Of a DNA stretch of 14,981 nucleotides, positions 5,945 through 14,000 are shown in pieces. The notes beneath the pieces are model-generated. The model ran no database searches. It worked only from the letters and a program-made list of their open reading frames with translations, and was not told the origin of the DNA. Origin of the DNA: CAZCTC01 sp964501335. Its GTDB lineage: Bacteria; Chloroflexota; Anaerolineae; B4-G1; SLSP01. The DNA lies in contig CAZCTC010000118.1 of assembly GCA_964501335.1 (NCBI GenBank), positions 1 through 14,981 of the forward strand. The letters run 5' to 3'. Positions within the stretch are counted from its first letter, which is position 1. Each line of letters opens with the position of its first letter. The position numbers and the translations under genes are program-made.

Positions 5945-7336
5945 ATGGCTCAAACTGTAACCTCTAAATCCACCCAAAACCGGGTCGATCTTCACATGCG
6001 GCTGATCAAAATCGGTCTGGTCTTGATCTACGTAATCGTCACCCTTACGGTCAGTCTGGTAGTCTATGCCCAGGTCCGTACTACGATCGCCAACACGGAA
6101 TCCCTTCCCGGATTCAGCGCCGGTGAAGACAACAATCCCAGCCAGAACGTCTCCTATGAAGCCGGCAAAGCCCTGCCCGTCTGGAAAGGCACCGACCGGA
6201 TAACCGTCCTGGTGCTGGGAATCGACGAACGCGAGCAGGAAGAAGGCCCCTGGCGCACCGATACCATGATGCTGTTGACCCTCGACCCGGTGACCATGCA
6301 GGCCGGCGTACTCTCTATCCCCCGCGACCTCTGGGTCTCCATCCCCGGCTATACCGAAGATCGCATCAATACCGCTCATTTCCTGGGCGATCTTTACGAA
6401 CACCCCGGCGGCGGCCCGGCCCTTGCCGTAGAAACCGTCGAATACAATCTCGGCGTCCAGATCGACTATTACGCCCGCGTCAATTTCAACGGCTTCGTCA
6501 AGCTGGTCGACCTGATCGGCGGCGTTGACGTCAACGTGCCGGAAACGCTCGACGATCCCGAATATCCCGATTCCGGCTACGGCTACTCCCCCTTACACAT
6601 CGAAGCCGGACAACAACACTTCGACGGTGAAATGGCCCTGAAATATGCCCGCACCCGCCACTCCGGCTGGGGCGATTTCGATCGGGCCCACCGCCAGCAA
6701 CAAGTCATGCTCTCAATTCTTGATCGCGTCTCCCGCCTCGACATGCTCCCACAGCTGGCCGGCCGCGCCCCCGAACTCTTCATCACGCTGGAAGATTCGG
6801 TAAAAACCGATATGGCCCTGGATCAGATCATTGCCCTGGCCGCCCTGGCCCAAAAAGTGGATCGCAGCACCATCCGCTTCGCCGTCATCGACCAGAATTG
6901 CACCGTGGCGCGTACTACCCCAGAACAATGGCAGATTCTGGTCCCGCTGCGCGATGAGATCCGCAAAAAGCGCGATTATTTCATGGGATTGGGGATGGCT
7001 CCCGGAGAACAACAAACCGTGGAACAGGAAGCGGCCACCGTCTCGGTGCTCAACGGCACCAGCATGGAGGGACTTGCCGGCAGCACCAGTAATTTCCTTC
7101 AGGCCCGCGGCATCACAGTCACGACCTACAGCAACGCCGACCGCCAGGATTATTCAACTTCGATGGTAATCCTCAATCGCACCAAAACCGCCACCGCCGA
7201 GCAAATCCTCAAAGCGCTGGACCTGCCCAAAACAGCAATCGTCCAGGGATCCAATCCCACCGCCGAATACGACATCGTCGTCATCCTGGGCGCCGACTAC
7301 CGCGGCGCCTCGCCCGCCCCCACACCCACACCCTGA
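5945..7336 (+). CDS. LytR-CpsA-Psr (LCP) family protein with LytR_C domain, second of a tandem pair
   Basis: This 463-aa paralogue of the preceding gene has the same domain order: one membrane helix (about 20-43), LCP core (about 82-260) and LytR_C (about 363-452). Matching motifs are VLVLGIDERE (88-97), WRTDTMMLLTLDP (103-115), SIPRDLW (124-130), ARVNFNGFVKLVDLIGGVDV (177-196), ALKYARTRHSGWGDFDRAHRQQQ (231-253) and VSVLNGTSMEGLAGS (366-380). The cores of the two are very similar. The N-terminus, membrane helix and linker (about 346-362) differ, and this one ends in a Pro/Thr-rich tail (SPAPTPTP). aaaggaaaa precedes the ATG. The likely role is glycopolymer-peptidoglycan ligation; different acceptors for the two copies would be an inference. 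Confidence 0.95.
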   Translation: MAQTVTSKSTQNRVDLHMRLIKIGLVLIYVIVTLTVSLVVYAQVRTTIANTESLPGFSAGEDNNPSQNVSYEAGKALPVWKGTDRITVLVLGIDEREQEEGPWRTDTMMLLTLDPVTMQAGVLSIPRDLWVSIPGYTEDRINTAHFLGDLYEHPGGGPALAVETVEYNLGVQIDYYARVNFNGFVKLVDLIGGVDVNVPETLDDPEYPDSGYGYSPLHIEAGQQHFDGEMALKYARTRHSGWGDFDRAHRQQQVMLSILDRVSRLDMLPQLAGRAPELFITLEDSVKTDMALDQIIALAALAQKVDRSTIRFAVIDQNCTVARTTPEQWQILVPLRDEIRKKRDYFMGLGMAPGEQQTVEQEAATVSVLNGTSMEGLAGSTSNFLQARGITVTTYSNADRQDYSTSMVILNRTKTATAEQILKALDLPKTAIVQGSNPTAEYDIVVILGADYRGASPAPTPTP

Positions 7337-7364
7337 AACAAACCTGCCTCCACACATCAAACAA

Positions 7365-7402
7365 AATAAATTCGGCGGCTTCCTGAAGCCGCCGAATTTA
7401 TT
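7365..7402. terminator. Bidirectional intrinsic terminator between convergent genes
   Basis: Perfect 17-bp arms (7365-7381 and 7386-7402, core ttcggcggctt, loop cctg) lie 28 bp after the LCP pair. On the plus strand the GC stem ends in aatttatt. On the minus strand it ends in aatttattttgttt. Both sides therefore give a T-rich tail, unlike the other palindromes here. It can stop the LCP transcript and act as a second stop for the glucosidase transcript. The tail words of the composite repeat follow only weakly (caactctccacc). Confidence 0.7.
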
Positions 7403-7432
7403 AACAAACAACTCTCCACCGAGCAGTTACCC

Positions 7433-7526
7433 CTGAAAAGCAGGGAAAAAAGCCTATGTTTTGGCGCGCTTCAGAAAGCGCGCCAAAACATAAACAAAAA
7501 AAATTCTCTCCCCCATCCAGCGCATC
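7433..7526 (+). repeat. Composite palindromic repeat, copy F; also terminator-like for the minus-strand GH1 gene
   Basis: The lead cctgaaaagcagg and an A6 tract (7446-7451) precede a perfect 17-bp palindrome, arms 7455-7471 and 7476-7492 (tatgttttggcgcgctt and complement, loop caga). The tail begins attctctccc but then decays (agcgcatccttgcc). Read on the minus strand it is a strong hairpin followed by ggc and T6, about 100 bp past the GH1 stop. It can therefore serve as that gene's terminator. Confidence 0.8.
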
Positions 7527-7559
7527 CTTGCCTTACCGGCTCAAATTAACTGAGAATCC

Positions 7560-7583
7560 GCTGTCTACCGTCTACTGTCTACT
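7560..7583. repeat. Short tandem repeat of (c)tgtctac
   Basis: The run gctgtctac-cgtctac-tgtctac-taaa holds three near-identical heptamers in phase just downstream of the GH1 stop. It is too short for a satellite. Its length and position give no function. Confidence 0.6.
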
Positions 7584-7589
7584 AAAAAA

Positions 7590-8963
7590 TTACCCCTCCA
7601 ACCAGTTGTGCCCAACCACATCGCTGTACCAGTAAGCGCTGTCCTTTAATTTACGTTCCAGCGTCTCATAATCCACCCAAATCAACCCGAACCGCTGCGT
7701 ATAACCGCGCCCCCACTCGAAATTATCCATCAACGACCAGGCAAAATACCCCGCCAGCGGCACCCCACACTGAATCGCCCGATGCACCGACGTCAGCTGC
7801 CCCTTGTAATAGGCAATCCGTCGGTGATCGTGGATCCGCCCATCGACATCCGGCCCGTCGCTGTAACTGGCCCCGTTTTCGGTAATATAAATCTTGCCGG
7901 GCTGATACTCAAAATGCAGCCGGCACAACAGATCGAAAAGTGCCTCATGGGAGATCTCCCAGTCCATCTCGGTCCATTCCGACTTCGGAGCCGTGAAAAC
8001 TGTACGGGGCGCATTCTCCTCTTCAGGAATGGCATCACTGCGCACCACGGTGCGCGTATATGTATTCAATCCCAGGAAATCGGCCGGCGTAGAAATCACA
8101 TCCCAATCGCCCGGCTGGACGAAATCCAACCCCTTCGGCAGCCAGCCCCGCTTTTCGTAAGCCTCTACCATATCGGCCGGATAATGCCGTCCATAAAGCG
8201 GATCCAGGAACCAGCGATTGAGCAAGCCGTCGTACTCCCGCGCGGCATCGTGATCCGCCTTGCTGGGTGAAGCGGGCGTGATGGTATTCAGATTCAACGT
8301 GATCCCCACCTCAGAGCCCGGGCTGTTGCGATGGATCACCGGAATCGCCATCCCATGCGAAAGCAGCATATGGTGTGCCGCGGCCATCGCCGCCGCCGGA
8401 TCTTTCAATCCCGGCGCATGGCCTTCAAAGATATAGGCCACCAGACTGGCCACCATCGGCTCATTGTGCGTGACCCACAGCTTCACCCGATCGCCCAATG
8501 TGCGAGAAACCACATCGGAAAACTCGACAAAGGCTTCCGCCGTCGATCGCGCCGGCCAGCCGCCTTCCTCAAACAACCCCATCGGCAAATCCCAATGGTT
8601 GAGCGTAATCGCCGGCTTGATCCCGGCCGTCAGCAACGCATCAACCAGCCGGCTGTAATAATCCAGCCCGGCTTGATTGACAGCGCCCCGGCCCGTCGGC
8701 AAAATGCGCGGCCAGGAAATCGAAAAACGATAAGCCTGTAATCCCAGCTTCTTCATCAACTCGATGTCTTCCGGCCAGCGATGGTAATGATCGCAGGCCA
8801 CATCGCCCGTACCGCCGTCTTGAATCTTTCCCGGTGTATGCGTAAATCGATCCCAGATCGATTCGCCCTTGCCGTCTTCATTCCAGCCGCCTTCGATTTG
8901 ATAAGCAGCCGTCGCCGCCCCCCACAGAAAACCTTCCGGGAATTCCAGGAACTTCGAAACCAT
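7590..8963 (-). CDS. GH1 family beta-glycosidase (beta-glucosidase type)
   Basis: This 457-aa cytoplasmic enzyme (no signal peptide) is a retaining beta-glycosidase of glycoside hydrolase family 1, with a single (beta/alpha)8 barrel. Family marks: FPEGFLWGAATAAYQIEGGWNEDGKG (8-33), NHWDLP (122-127), acid/base THNEP (Glu168), nucleophile YITENGASY (Glu362) and the aglycone/glycone loop SLMDNFEWGRGYTQRFGL (410-426, with E416 and W417 that normally bind the non-reducing sugar). All catalytic residues are intact and the length is typical. The likely activity is beta-glucosidase, with beta-galactosidase or fucosidase side activity possible. The start has gggagg 4 nt upstream and a predicted promoter at 9010-9037. 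It shares orientation with the lipid-synthase pair but is separated from it by 446 bp containing two repeat copies, so it is probably a separate unit. Confidence 0.96.
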   Translation of the reverse strand: MVSKFLEFPEGFLWGAATAAYQIEGGWNEDGKGESIWDRFTHTPGKIQDGGTGDVACDHYHRWPEDIELMKKLGLQAYRFSISWPRILPTGRGAVNQAGLDYYSRLVDALLTAGIKPAITLNHWDLPMGLFEEGGWPARSTAEAFVEFSDVVSRTLGDRVKLWVTHNEPMVASLVAYIFEGHAPGLKDPAAAMAAAHHMLLSHGMAIPVIHRNSPGSEVGITLNLNTITPASPSKADHDAAREYDGLLNRWFLDPLYGRHYPADMVEAYEKRGWLPKGLDFVQPGDWDVISTPADFLGLNTYTRTVVRSDAIPEEENAPRTVFTAPKSEWTEMDWEISHEALFDLLCRLHFEYQPGKIYITENGASYSDGPDVDGRIHDHRRIAYYKGQLTSVHRAIQCGVPLAGYFAWSLMDNFEWGRGYTQRFGLIWVDYETLERKLKDSAYWYSDVVGHNWLEG

Positions 8964-9009
8964 GACGCCTCCCGCACTTTGAAATCAGGGCCATCCGCCC
9001 CGACCCTGC

Positions 9010-9037
9010 ATTCTACGCCAAATCTTCCCCTCGACAA
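9010..9037 (-). promoter_or_regulatory. Candidate sigma-70 promoter of the GH1 gene
   Basis: Read on the minus strand, TTGTCG (9037-9032) and TAGAAT (9015-9010) are separated by 16 bp. That gives 4/6 and 5/6 matches to consensus. The leader would be about 40 nt and holds the gggagg ribosome-binding site. Confidence 0.5.
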
Positions 9038-9073
9038 TTGATAATCCCGTAGATATTCCCCCCTCGCACATCG

Positions 9074-9196
9074 AAAAAAAGCCTGTGTTTTCGCGGGCTT
9101 CAGAAAGCCCGCGAAAACACAAAAAATAATAATTCTCTCCCACCATCCCGCGCGTCGCATCCAACCAGCCAGGAACCCTCTGCGGGACGCGAAAAA
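9074..9196 (+). repeat. Composite palindromic repeat, copy G
   Basis: An A7 tract (9074-9080) and gcc precede a perfect 17-bp palindrome, arms 9084-9100 and 9105-9121 (tgtgttttcgcgggctt and complement, loop caga). The tail follows: attctctccc (9131-9140), ccgcgcgtcgc (9146-9156) and tgcgggacgcgaaaaa (9181-9196). Its core stem matches copy B's (cgcgggctt), the only stem shared by two copies. On the minus strand the hairpin is followed by ggc and T7, upstream of the GH1 promoter. Confidence 0.85.
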
Positions 9197-9213
9197 CACC
9201 CCCCTCACACATC

Positions 9214-9392
9214 AAAAAAAGCCCATATTTTTGCACGCATAAGAATGCGTGCAAAAATATAAAAAAAGAAAACTCTCTCCCCCCATCCAGCGCGTCGCTT
9301 TTTACAGGGAAAACACCTGGTGCGGGGCATAAAAACCGTTTTTGATTCCCACTAATAAACCACCGCACAGGTCAAAAAACTCCGCGGGACGC
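9214..9392 (+). repeat. Composite palindromic repeat, copy H; terminator-like for the minus-strand pfaD gene
   Basis: An A7 tract (9214-9220) and gccc precede a perfect 16-bp palindrome, arms 9225-9240 and 9245-9260 (atatttttgcacgcat and complement, loop aaga). The tail follows: actctctccc from 9272, agcgcgtcgc (9289-9298), a degraded tgcggggcataaaaa (9321-9336), then accgcacaggtc (9362-9373) and cgcgggacgc (9383-9392). On the minus strand the hairpin plus gggc and T7 could end the pfa transcript about 150 bp past its stop codon. Confidence 0.75.
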
Positions 9393-9409
9393 ATTTCACC
9401 AAAAACAGC

Positions 9410-10984
9410 CTAACTAAAAAAGACCCCCTGCATGCGCAGCTCCTGCAAGCGGTAAAGATAGGCCGCCCCCTCCATCAACCGCCGTCCCACCTCATCCACA
9501 TGCCGGTTCTCCGGCGGCTCCAGCTCCGTCCCCCGCACCCAATCGTTAAAAGCCCCCATCGCCGGCCCGCACCAGATCTGATAATCCATCTCCCGCCCCT
9601 TCTCACCCGTGATCCCCCAGCGCGTCGCCAGCCCCAGATACCACCGAAAAATCAACGCCATCTTCCGTTTAGGATTCCCGGCCGCCCGGGCAATCTGCTC
9701 CGGATCGCGCCGATTGAAAAACTCCACACACTCCTCCCAGACCCCCTCCAGATTTCGCTTGAACACCTGCTGCTCCAGCTTCTGCCGCTCCACCGCCGGC
9801 ATCTCCTCAATCGCACCATAACTCTGATACAACTCATAAAGTTTCTTCGCCCGCAGCGGAAAAAGCGTCCCCCGCTTCAACACCTGCAAATTGACGCCCA
9901 GCTCGAACATATCTGCGGCCGGCGCCATCATCACATCGGCCATCTCCGCCTGCGCCAGCAACTTCTTCACATGGTCCGAAGTGCCCGCCTCCACGCAGGC
10001 ATGATTGACCGAACCCGTGACCACATACGCCGCGCCCATCGCAAAAGCCCCCAGCACCGCCGCCGGCGTACCGATCCCGCCCCCGGCCCCGACCCGCACC
10101 GGAACCGCATACCCATAGCGAGCCTGGATCTCATCTCGCAACTCGATCAGCGAAGGAATCAGACAGACCAGCGGTCGATTGTCCGTATGCCCTCCCGAAT
10201 CCGCCTCCACCGTCACATCGTCGGCCATCGGGACCTGAGCCGCCATCTCCGCCTGTTCCGCTGTAATGCGGCCCTCGGCCACCAGTTCTTGTAACAGCTT
10301 CGCCGGCGCCGGCTGCATAAACTTCGTCGCCACCTCCCGCCGCGAAATTTTGGCAATCACCCGATTGCCGATCTCGATCCGCCCCTCGCCGGCGCGACGT
10401 AACCCCGCCGCCCGATACCAGACCACATAGGGCGTCAGATCCAGATAGGCTGAAGCCTCGACCGTCCGCACCCCATGTTGAAGGTACAACTCCACCGCCC
10501 CGCGTTCCAACGCCGCCTCATGGGGACTGTGGATCAGATTGAACGCATAAGGCCCCTCGGGCAGCGCCGCCTGCACCTGCCGGATGGCCTCCACCAGCCG
10601 CTGCGGATTCATCCCGCCGGCCCCAAACGAACCCAGCATCCCCGCCCGGCCCAACGCAATCACCATCGCCGCACTGGAAATACCGTTGGCCATCGAGCCG
10701 CCCATGTAAGCATAACGGGTCCCATACGTACGGTTAAACCCCGAATCGCCGAACTGAGCCGGAGAGAGGGGCCCCACCGCCGCCGGTGACTCCAATCCCT
10801 CCGCGCCTGTTCCCGGCCCGCCTTCATGCGTGACGCCCGGCCCCCGTCCATTGCGGACCACAAAACAGGGCCGCGACAACTCCCGCAGCCGCGCCTGAAT
10901 CTCCGCCGGTTCATAAGCAATCGACTCCTCCGGCCCGCTCCACCGCCGCCCGGCAACCCCTTCTTTGATTACACGCAACATCAT
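9410..10984 (-). CDS. pfaD: PfaD-type enoyl reductase (2-nitropropane dioxygenase-like, FMN) of a PUFA/polyketide synthase
   Basis: Counted from ATG 10984 this is a 524-aa cytoplasmic flavoenzyme. PfaD is the trans-acting enoyl reductase of Pfa polyunsaturated fatty acid synthases and related lipid megasynthases. Recognisable family segments: YGTRYAYMGGSMANGISSA (87-105), GMLGSFGAGGM (115-125), the flavin-domain stretch VEADSGGHTDNRP (259-271), VRVGAGGGIGTP (297-308, FMN phosphate), VVTGSVNHACVEAGTS (321-336), and a C-terminal half typical of PfaD (RAKKLYELYQSYG 378-390; AMGAFNDWVRGTELEPP 475-491). Start choice: ATG 10984 has aaaggaagg 8 nt upstream and lies 16 bp after the stop of the previous gene. 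An in-frame ATG at 11074 would overlap that gene by 74 bp with a non-family N-terminus and is rejected. Cotranscription with the KS/AT/DH protein is very likely. Confidence 0.92.
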   Translation of the reverse strand: MMLRVIKEGVAGRRWSGPEESIAYEPAEIQARLRELSRPCFVVRNGRGPGVTHEGGPGTGAEGLESPAAVGPLSPAQFGDSGFNRTYGTRYAYMGGSMANGISSAAMVIALGRAGMLGSFGAGGMNPQRLVEAIRQVQAALPEGPYAFNLIHSPHEAALERGAVELYLQHGVRTVEASAYLDLTPYVVWYRAAGLRRAGEGRIEIGNRVIAKISRREVATKFMQPAPAKLLQELVAEGRITAEQAEMAAQVPMADDVTVEADSGGHTDNRPLVCLIPSLIELRDEIQARYGYAVPVRVGAGGGIGTPAAVLGAFAMGAAYVVTGSVNHACVEAGTSDHVKKLLAQAEMADVMMAPAADMFELGVNLQVLKRGTLFPLRAKKLYELYQSYGAIEEMPAVERQKLEQQVFKRNLEGVWEECVEFFNRRDPEQIARAAGNPKRKMALIFRWYLGLATRWGITGEKGREMDYQIWCGPAMGAFNDWVRGTELEPPENRHVDEVGRRLMEGAAYLYRLQELRMQGVFFS

Positions 10985-11000
10985 TGAACCCGCCTTCCTT
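10985..11000 (-). promoter_or_regulatory. Ribosome-binding site in the intercistronic gap before pfaD
   Basis: Between the TGA at 11003-11001 and ATG 10984, the minus strand reads aaaggaaggcgggttca. The purine-rich aaaggaagg fixes the pfaD start at 10984, or possibly the adjacent ATG at 10981. Confidence 0.75.
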
Positions 11001-14000
11001 TCACGCTTCAGCCAACCGGATCGCAATCCCATCGACCGCGTAAATCCGCAGATCGTTCTTCCATAAACTGGCATCGCCGCTCAAAACCAGCCCCTCCGGC
11101 CGGCTCTCCGGTCGATGCAGATGGATCTCCAGCGCCAGCGCTTCATTCCCCGGCGTCAACTGGCCGCGATATTTCCACGTCACGCCATGCTCCACCGCCT
11201 GCTCGAACCGCGGCGAACGGAACCCTTTTCCCAAATCCTGCCGCAGCGCATAAGCCTGCATCGCCTGCACCATCGCCTCCACGCCCAACGACCCCGGCAT
11301 CACCGGATCTTGATAGAAATGGCAGGCAAAAAACCAGGCCCGCGGATCGACCCGCGCCCGGGCATAGATATACCCCTGCCCATACTTCCCGCCGTCCGGT
11401 TGAAAATAGACTTCATCCAGGAAATTGAGCTGCCCCTGCGCCGGCCGGTAATGCGGGCGTCCCGCGCCAGCCTGCCGCAGCATACGCAAATCCAGCAACG
11501 TCAATTCGCCCGGCTGCTCCTTGTACCAGGGCCATTTCGCCTGTCCGCCATCCAGCCCCACTTGATTGTCCAGCGCGGCCGCCGTGAAATACCCAAACGA
11601 CGACGATCCCCGGTAAAAAGGCTCGCCCTCACAGGCCAGCTCGAAAGAATATTTCTGGATAATGATCCCCTCCACCGCCGTGGAGACCTGCAACTGCACC
11701 CGATTCGTCACCGTCCGCCCCCGCAGATCTACCTCCCGCAGCAGGCGAGCTTCGCCGTCCAGATTGCGGAAGTAAAAATCCACCTCGGAGTAGGGGAGTG
11801 TGGTTCCCTGATAAGCCGAAAGGAATCCACATGGCTGTAAAGCGATTTCCATCAAAACCGAATAAGGCACCACCGGCGCCGCATTGTCCCGATAGAACCA
11901 GGCACCGGCCGGCACATCGTACTCACTGACCAGAGTCGCACCAGACCGAATCTCTCCCAGCGCCCCTTCGATCTCCATCACCCGATCGATCAACAGCAGA
12001 TCGCCGTTGGGAATCCGCGGCGTACGCCGCCCCTCATAAAGCTGATAGATGGGCCCAAAACAACGCACCAGCGAACCGCTGGCAAATTCTTCCAAATGGC
12101 GACGGGTATAACGCACCGGCCGCGCTGACGGAACGGCCCCCTGTAACCACTGCCGTGCCGTCGCCGTCTGCAACCGAATCAACTCGCCGGTTTGCTCCAC
12201 AGCCGCTCGACGGGCCTCCAGAAAGGCCCCATGCGCCTCTGCCACCATCTCCGGCTGATAAAAGCCGTTGGGAGCGATTTCACCACGCTGCGGGCCCCCG
12301 CCGGGCTTCCGCTCCGGTAAAGCCGGGTAGTTCTCCCCCCTCGGCGCATAGAGCGGCGATAGATCAATCGGGGCTCGATGGCTGACCAGTTGGGCCAGCA
12401 CGGCCAGAAACCCATCGAAATCGCTCAACCCCGTCCGATTGGCCGCCACGGCCGCATGCTCCTGCTCCCGCAAAATCCCCCGGATCCACCGGGTACAGGT
12501 CCCCTGCGGCCCCAGTTCCACAAAAATCCGCGCCCCGCCCGCATAAGCCGCCTGAACCAGCCGCGGAAAATCGACCGGCGCGCAGGTCATCTCCGCCATC
12601 GCCCGGGCCAGCGACCGACGCTCCAACCGCAGCGTCCCATAGCTCGCCGTCGAATAAAAATCGATCTCCCGCACTTCACTGGTCGGATTGGAAAAAAGCT
12701 CCTCGAGCGCCGGATATTCCCCGCGGGTGACCGGATTATGCAACACTGAATCGAAGGGAGCCCGCAGCGCATGACATCCCAACGCAGCAATCACCCGCCG
12801 ACAGCCCTCCGGATCGCCGGCAATGATGACCTCACCCGGCGCATTGATCATCGTCAGATAGACATGCGGCTCGGTTGCCAACGCCTCCTGCACCCGCGCC
12901 GCCGGCGCTTTCAACAGATAAACGATCCAGGAGGCCGGCTCATCCGCCGCCAGATCCCAGGCTTCGCGCACCGCTTCCCGCACACCACCCAACCGGGTAC
13001 GGAAAAGCGGCGAATGGTGCCACCGCTCGCTGCCGCCGTCGCCGTCGCGCCAGACCCCGGTCGCCCAGAGCATGCTCGCCTCGCCCAGGCTGTAACCCAA
13101 TGCCGCCCCAGGCTGTACACCGAAAACCTCCCGCAAAGTCAGCGTGAGCAATACCGCCAGCCCGGTCCCGGACTGAATCACAGCCGTAATATTCTCCGCC
13201 AGCCGTTCCTCTGCCCCCGGCGTCGCTGCATCCAGCTCCCGCGGAAAGATAAAAGGCTCCGCCAGCGCCGCCGCCGCATTGGAAGTCACCTCAGCCAGGG
13301 CCTCATGCAGCGTCGGGAAATGTTGAAAGAGCTCCCGGCCCATCCCCACATAAGAATTGAAGGCTCCCGGATAGACAAAGGCCACCGGCCCTCGCAACGG
13401 TCGCGCCGTAAAATAGCCGCCGGCCGGCGAAACCCAGGGCTTGCCGGTCGCAAAGGCCGCCACCACACCCTGCCGCGCAAATTCCACCTCTCGTTGCAAC
13501 TCGGCCCCATCGTGAGCGACCAACGCCAGAACGTAGGGCGCATCAGCTTCCTGTTGATAATATTCATAACTCTGCGCCGCCAGCACTTCTAAAGTCACTC
13601 CACCGGCCTGAATCAGAGAATCCAACCGTTCCAACAAAGTCGCCTGATCGTGGCCCGCAACCAGGAAAAGCCGAGCCTCCACAGCGCCGGGCGCAACGCG
13701 CACGGCCGGTTGATCTCTGCGATCCGGCAGCTCCTCCAGAATCAAATGGACAAACTCCGTCCCGGCCCTCCCATGCAAAGCCGCTCGACGCAACGCGCCT
13801 CGCCCGCACAACCAGGGACGTGATTCCGCAATCGTATAAAAAGAACTCGCTTCCCAGGCTGAAGGATCGGGTAGGGGACTTCCAACCGGCAGCGTCCGCC
13901 GATGCAGGCAAATCGCCGCTTTGATCAGACCAACCAACCCCGGCAATCCCCAACTCGCCGGCTCAAAACCGCTCGCCGCCGTCGTGCGGTCCGCTCCCCT

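Noticed and set aside
8756..9368. Two overlapping minus-strand frames of 127 and 150 codons
   Set aside because: They overlap the GH1 start and promoter region and repeat copies G and H. No domain or ribosome-binding site supports them.
10985..11074. N-terminal extension of pfaD to ATG 11074
   Set aside because: It would overlap the end of the upstream coding region, adds sequence unlike PfaD, and ignores the strong aaaggaagg before ATG 10984.
12771..13592. Long plus-strand frames opposite the multidomain synthase (such as 273 and 241 codons)
   Set aside because: They are Arg/Pro-rich shadows caused by the GC-biased codons of the real minus-strand gene, with no recognisable domain.
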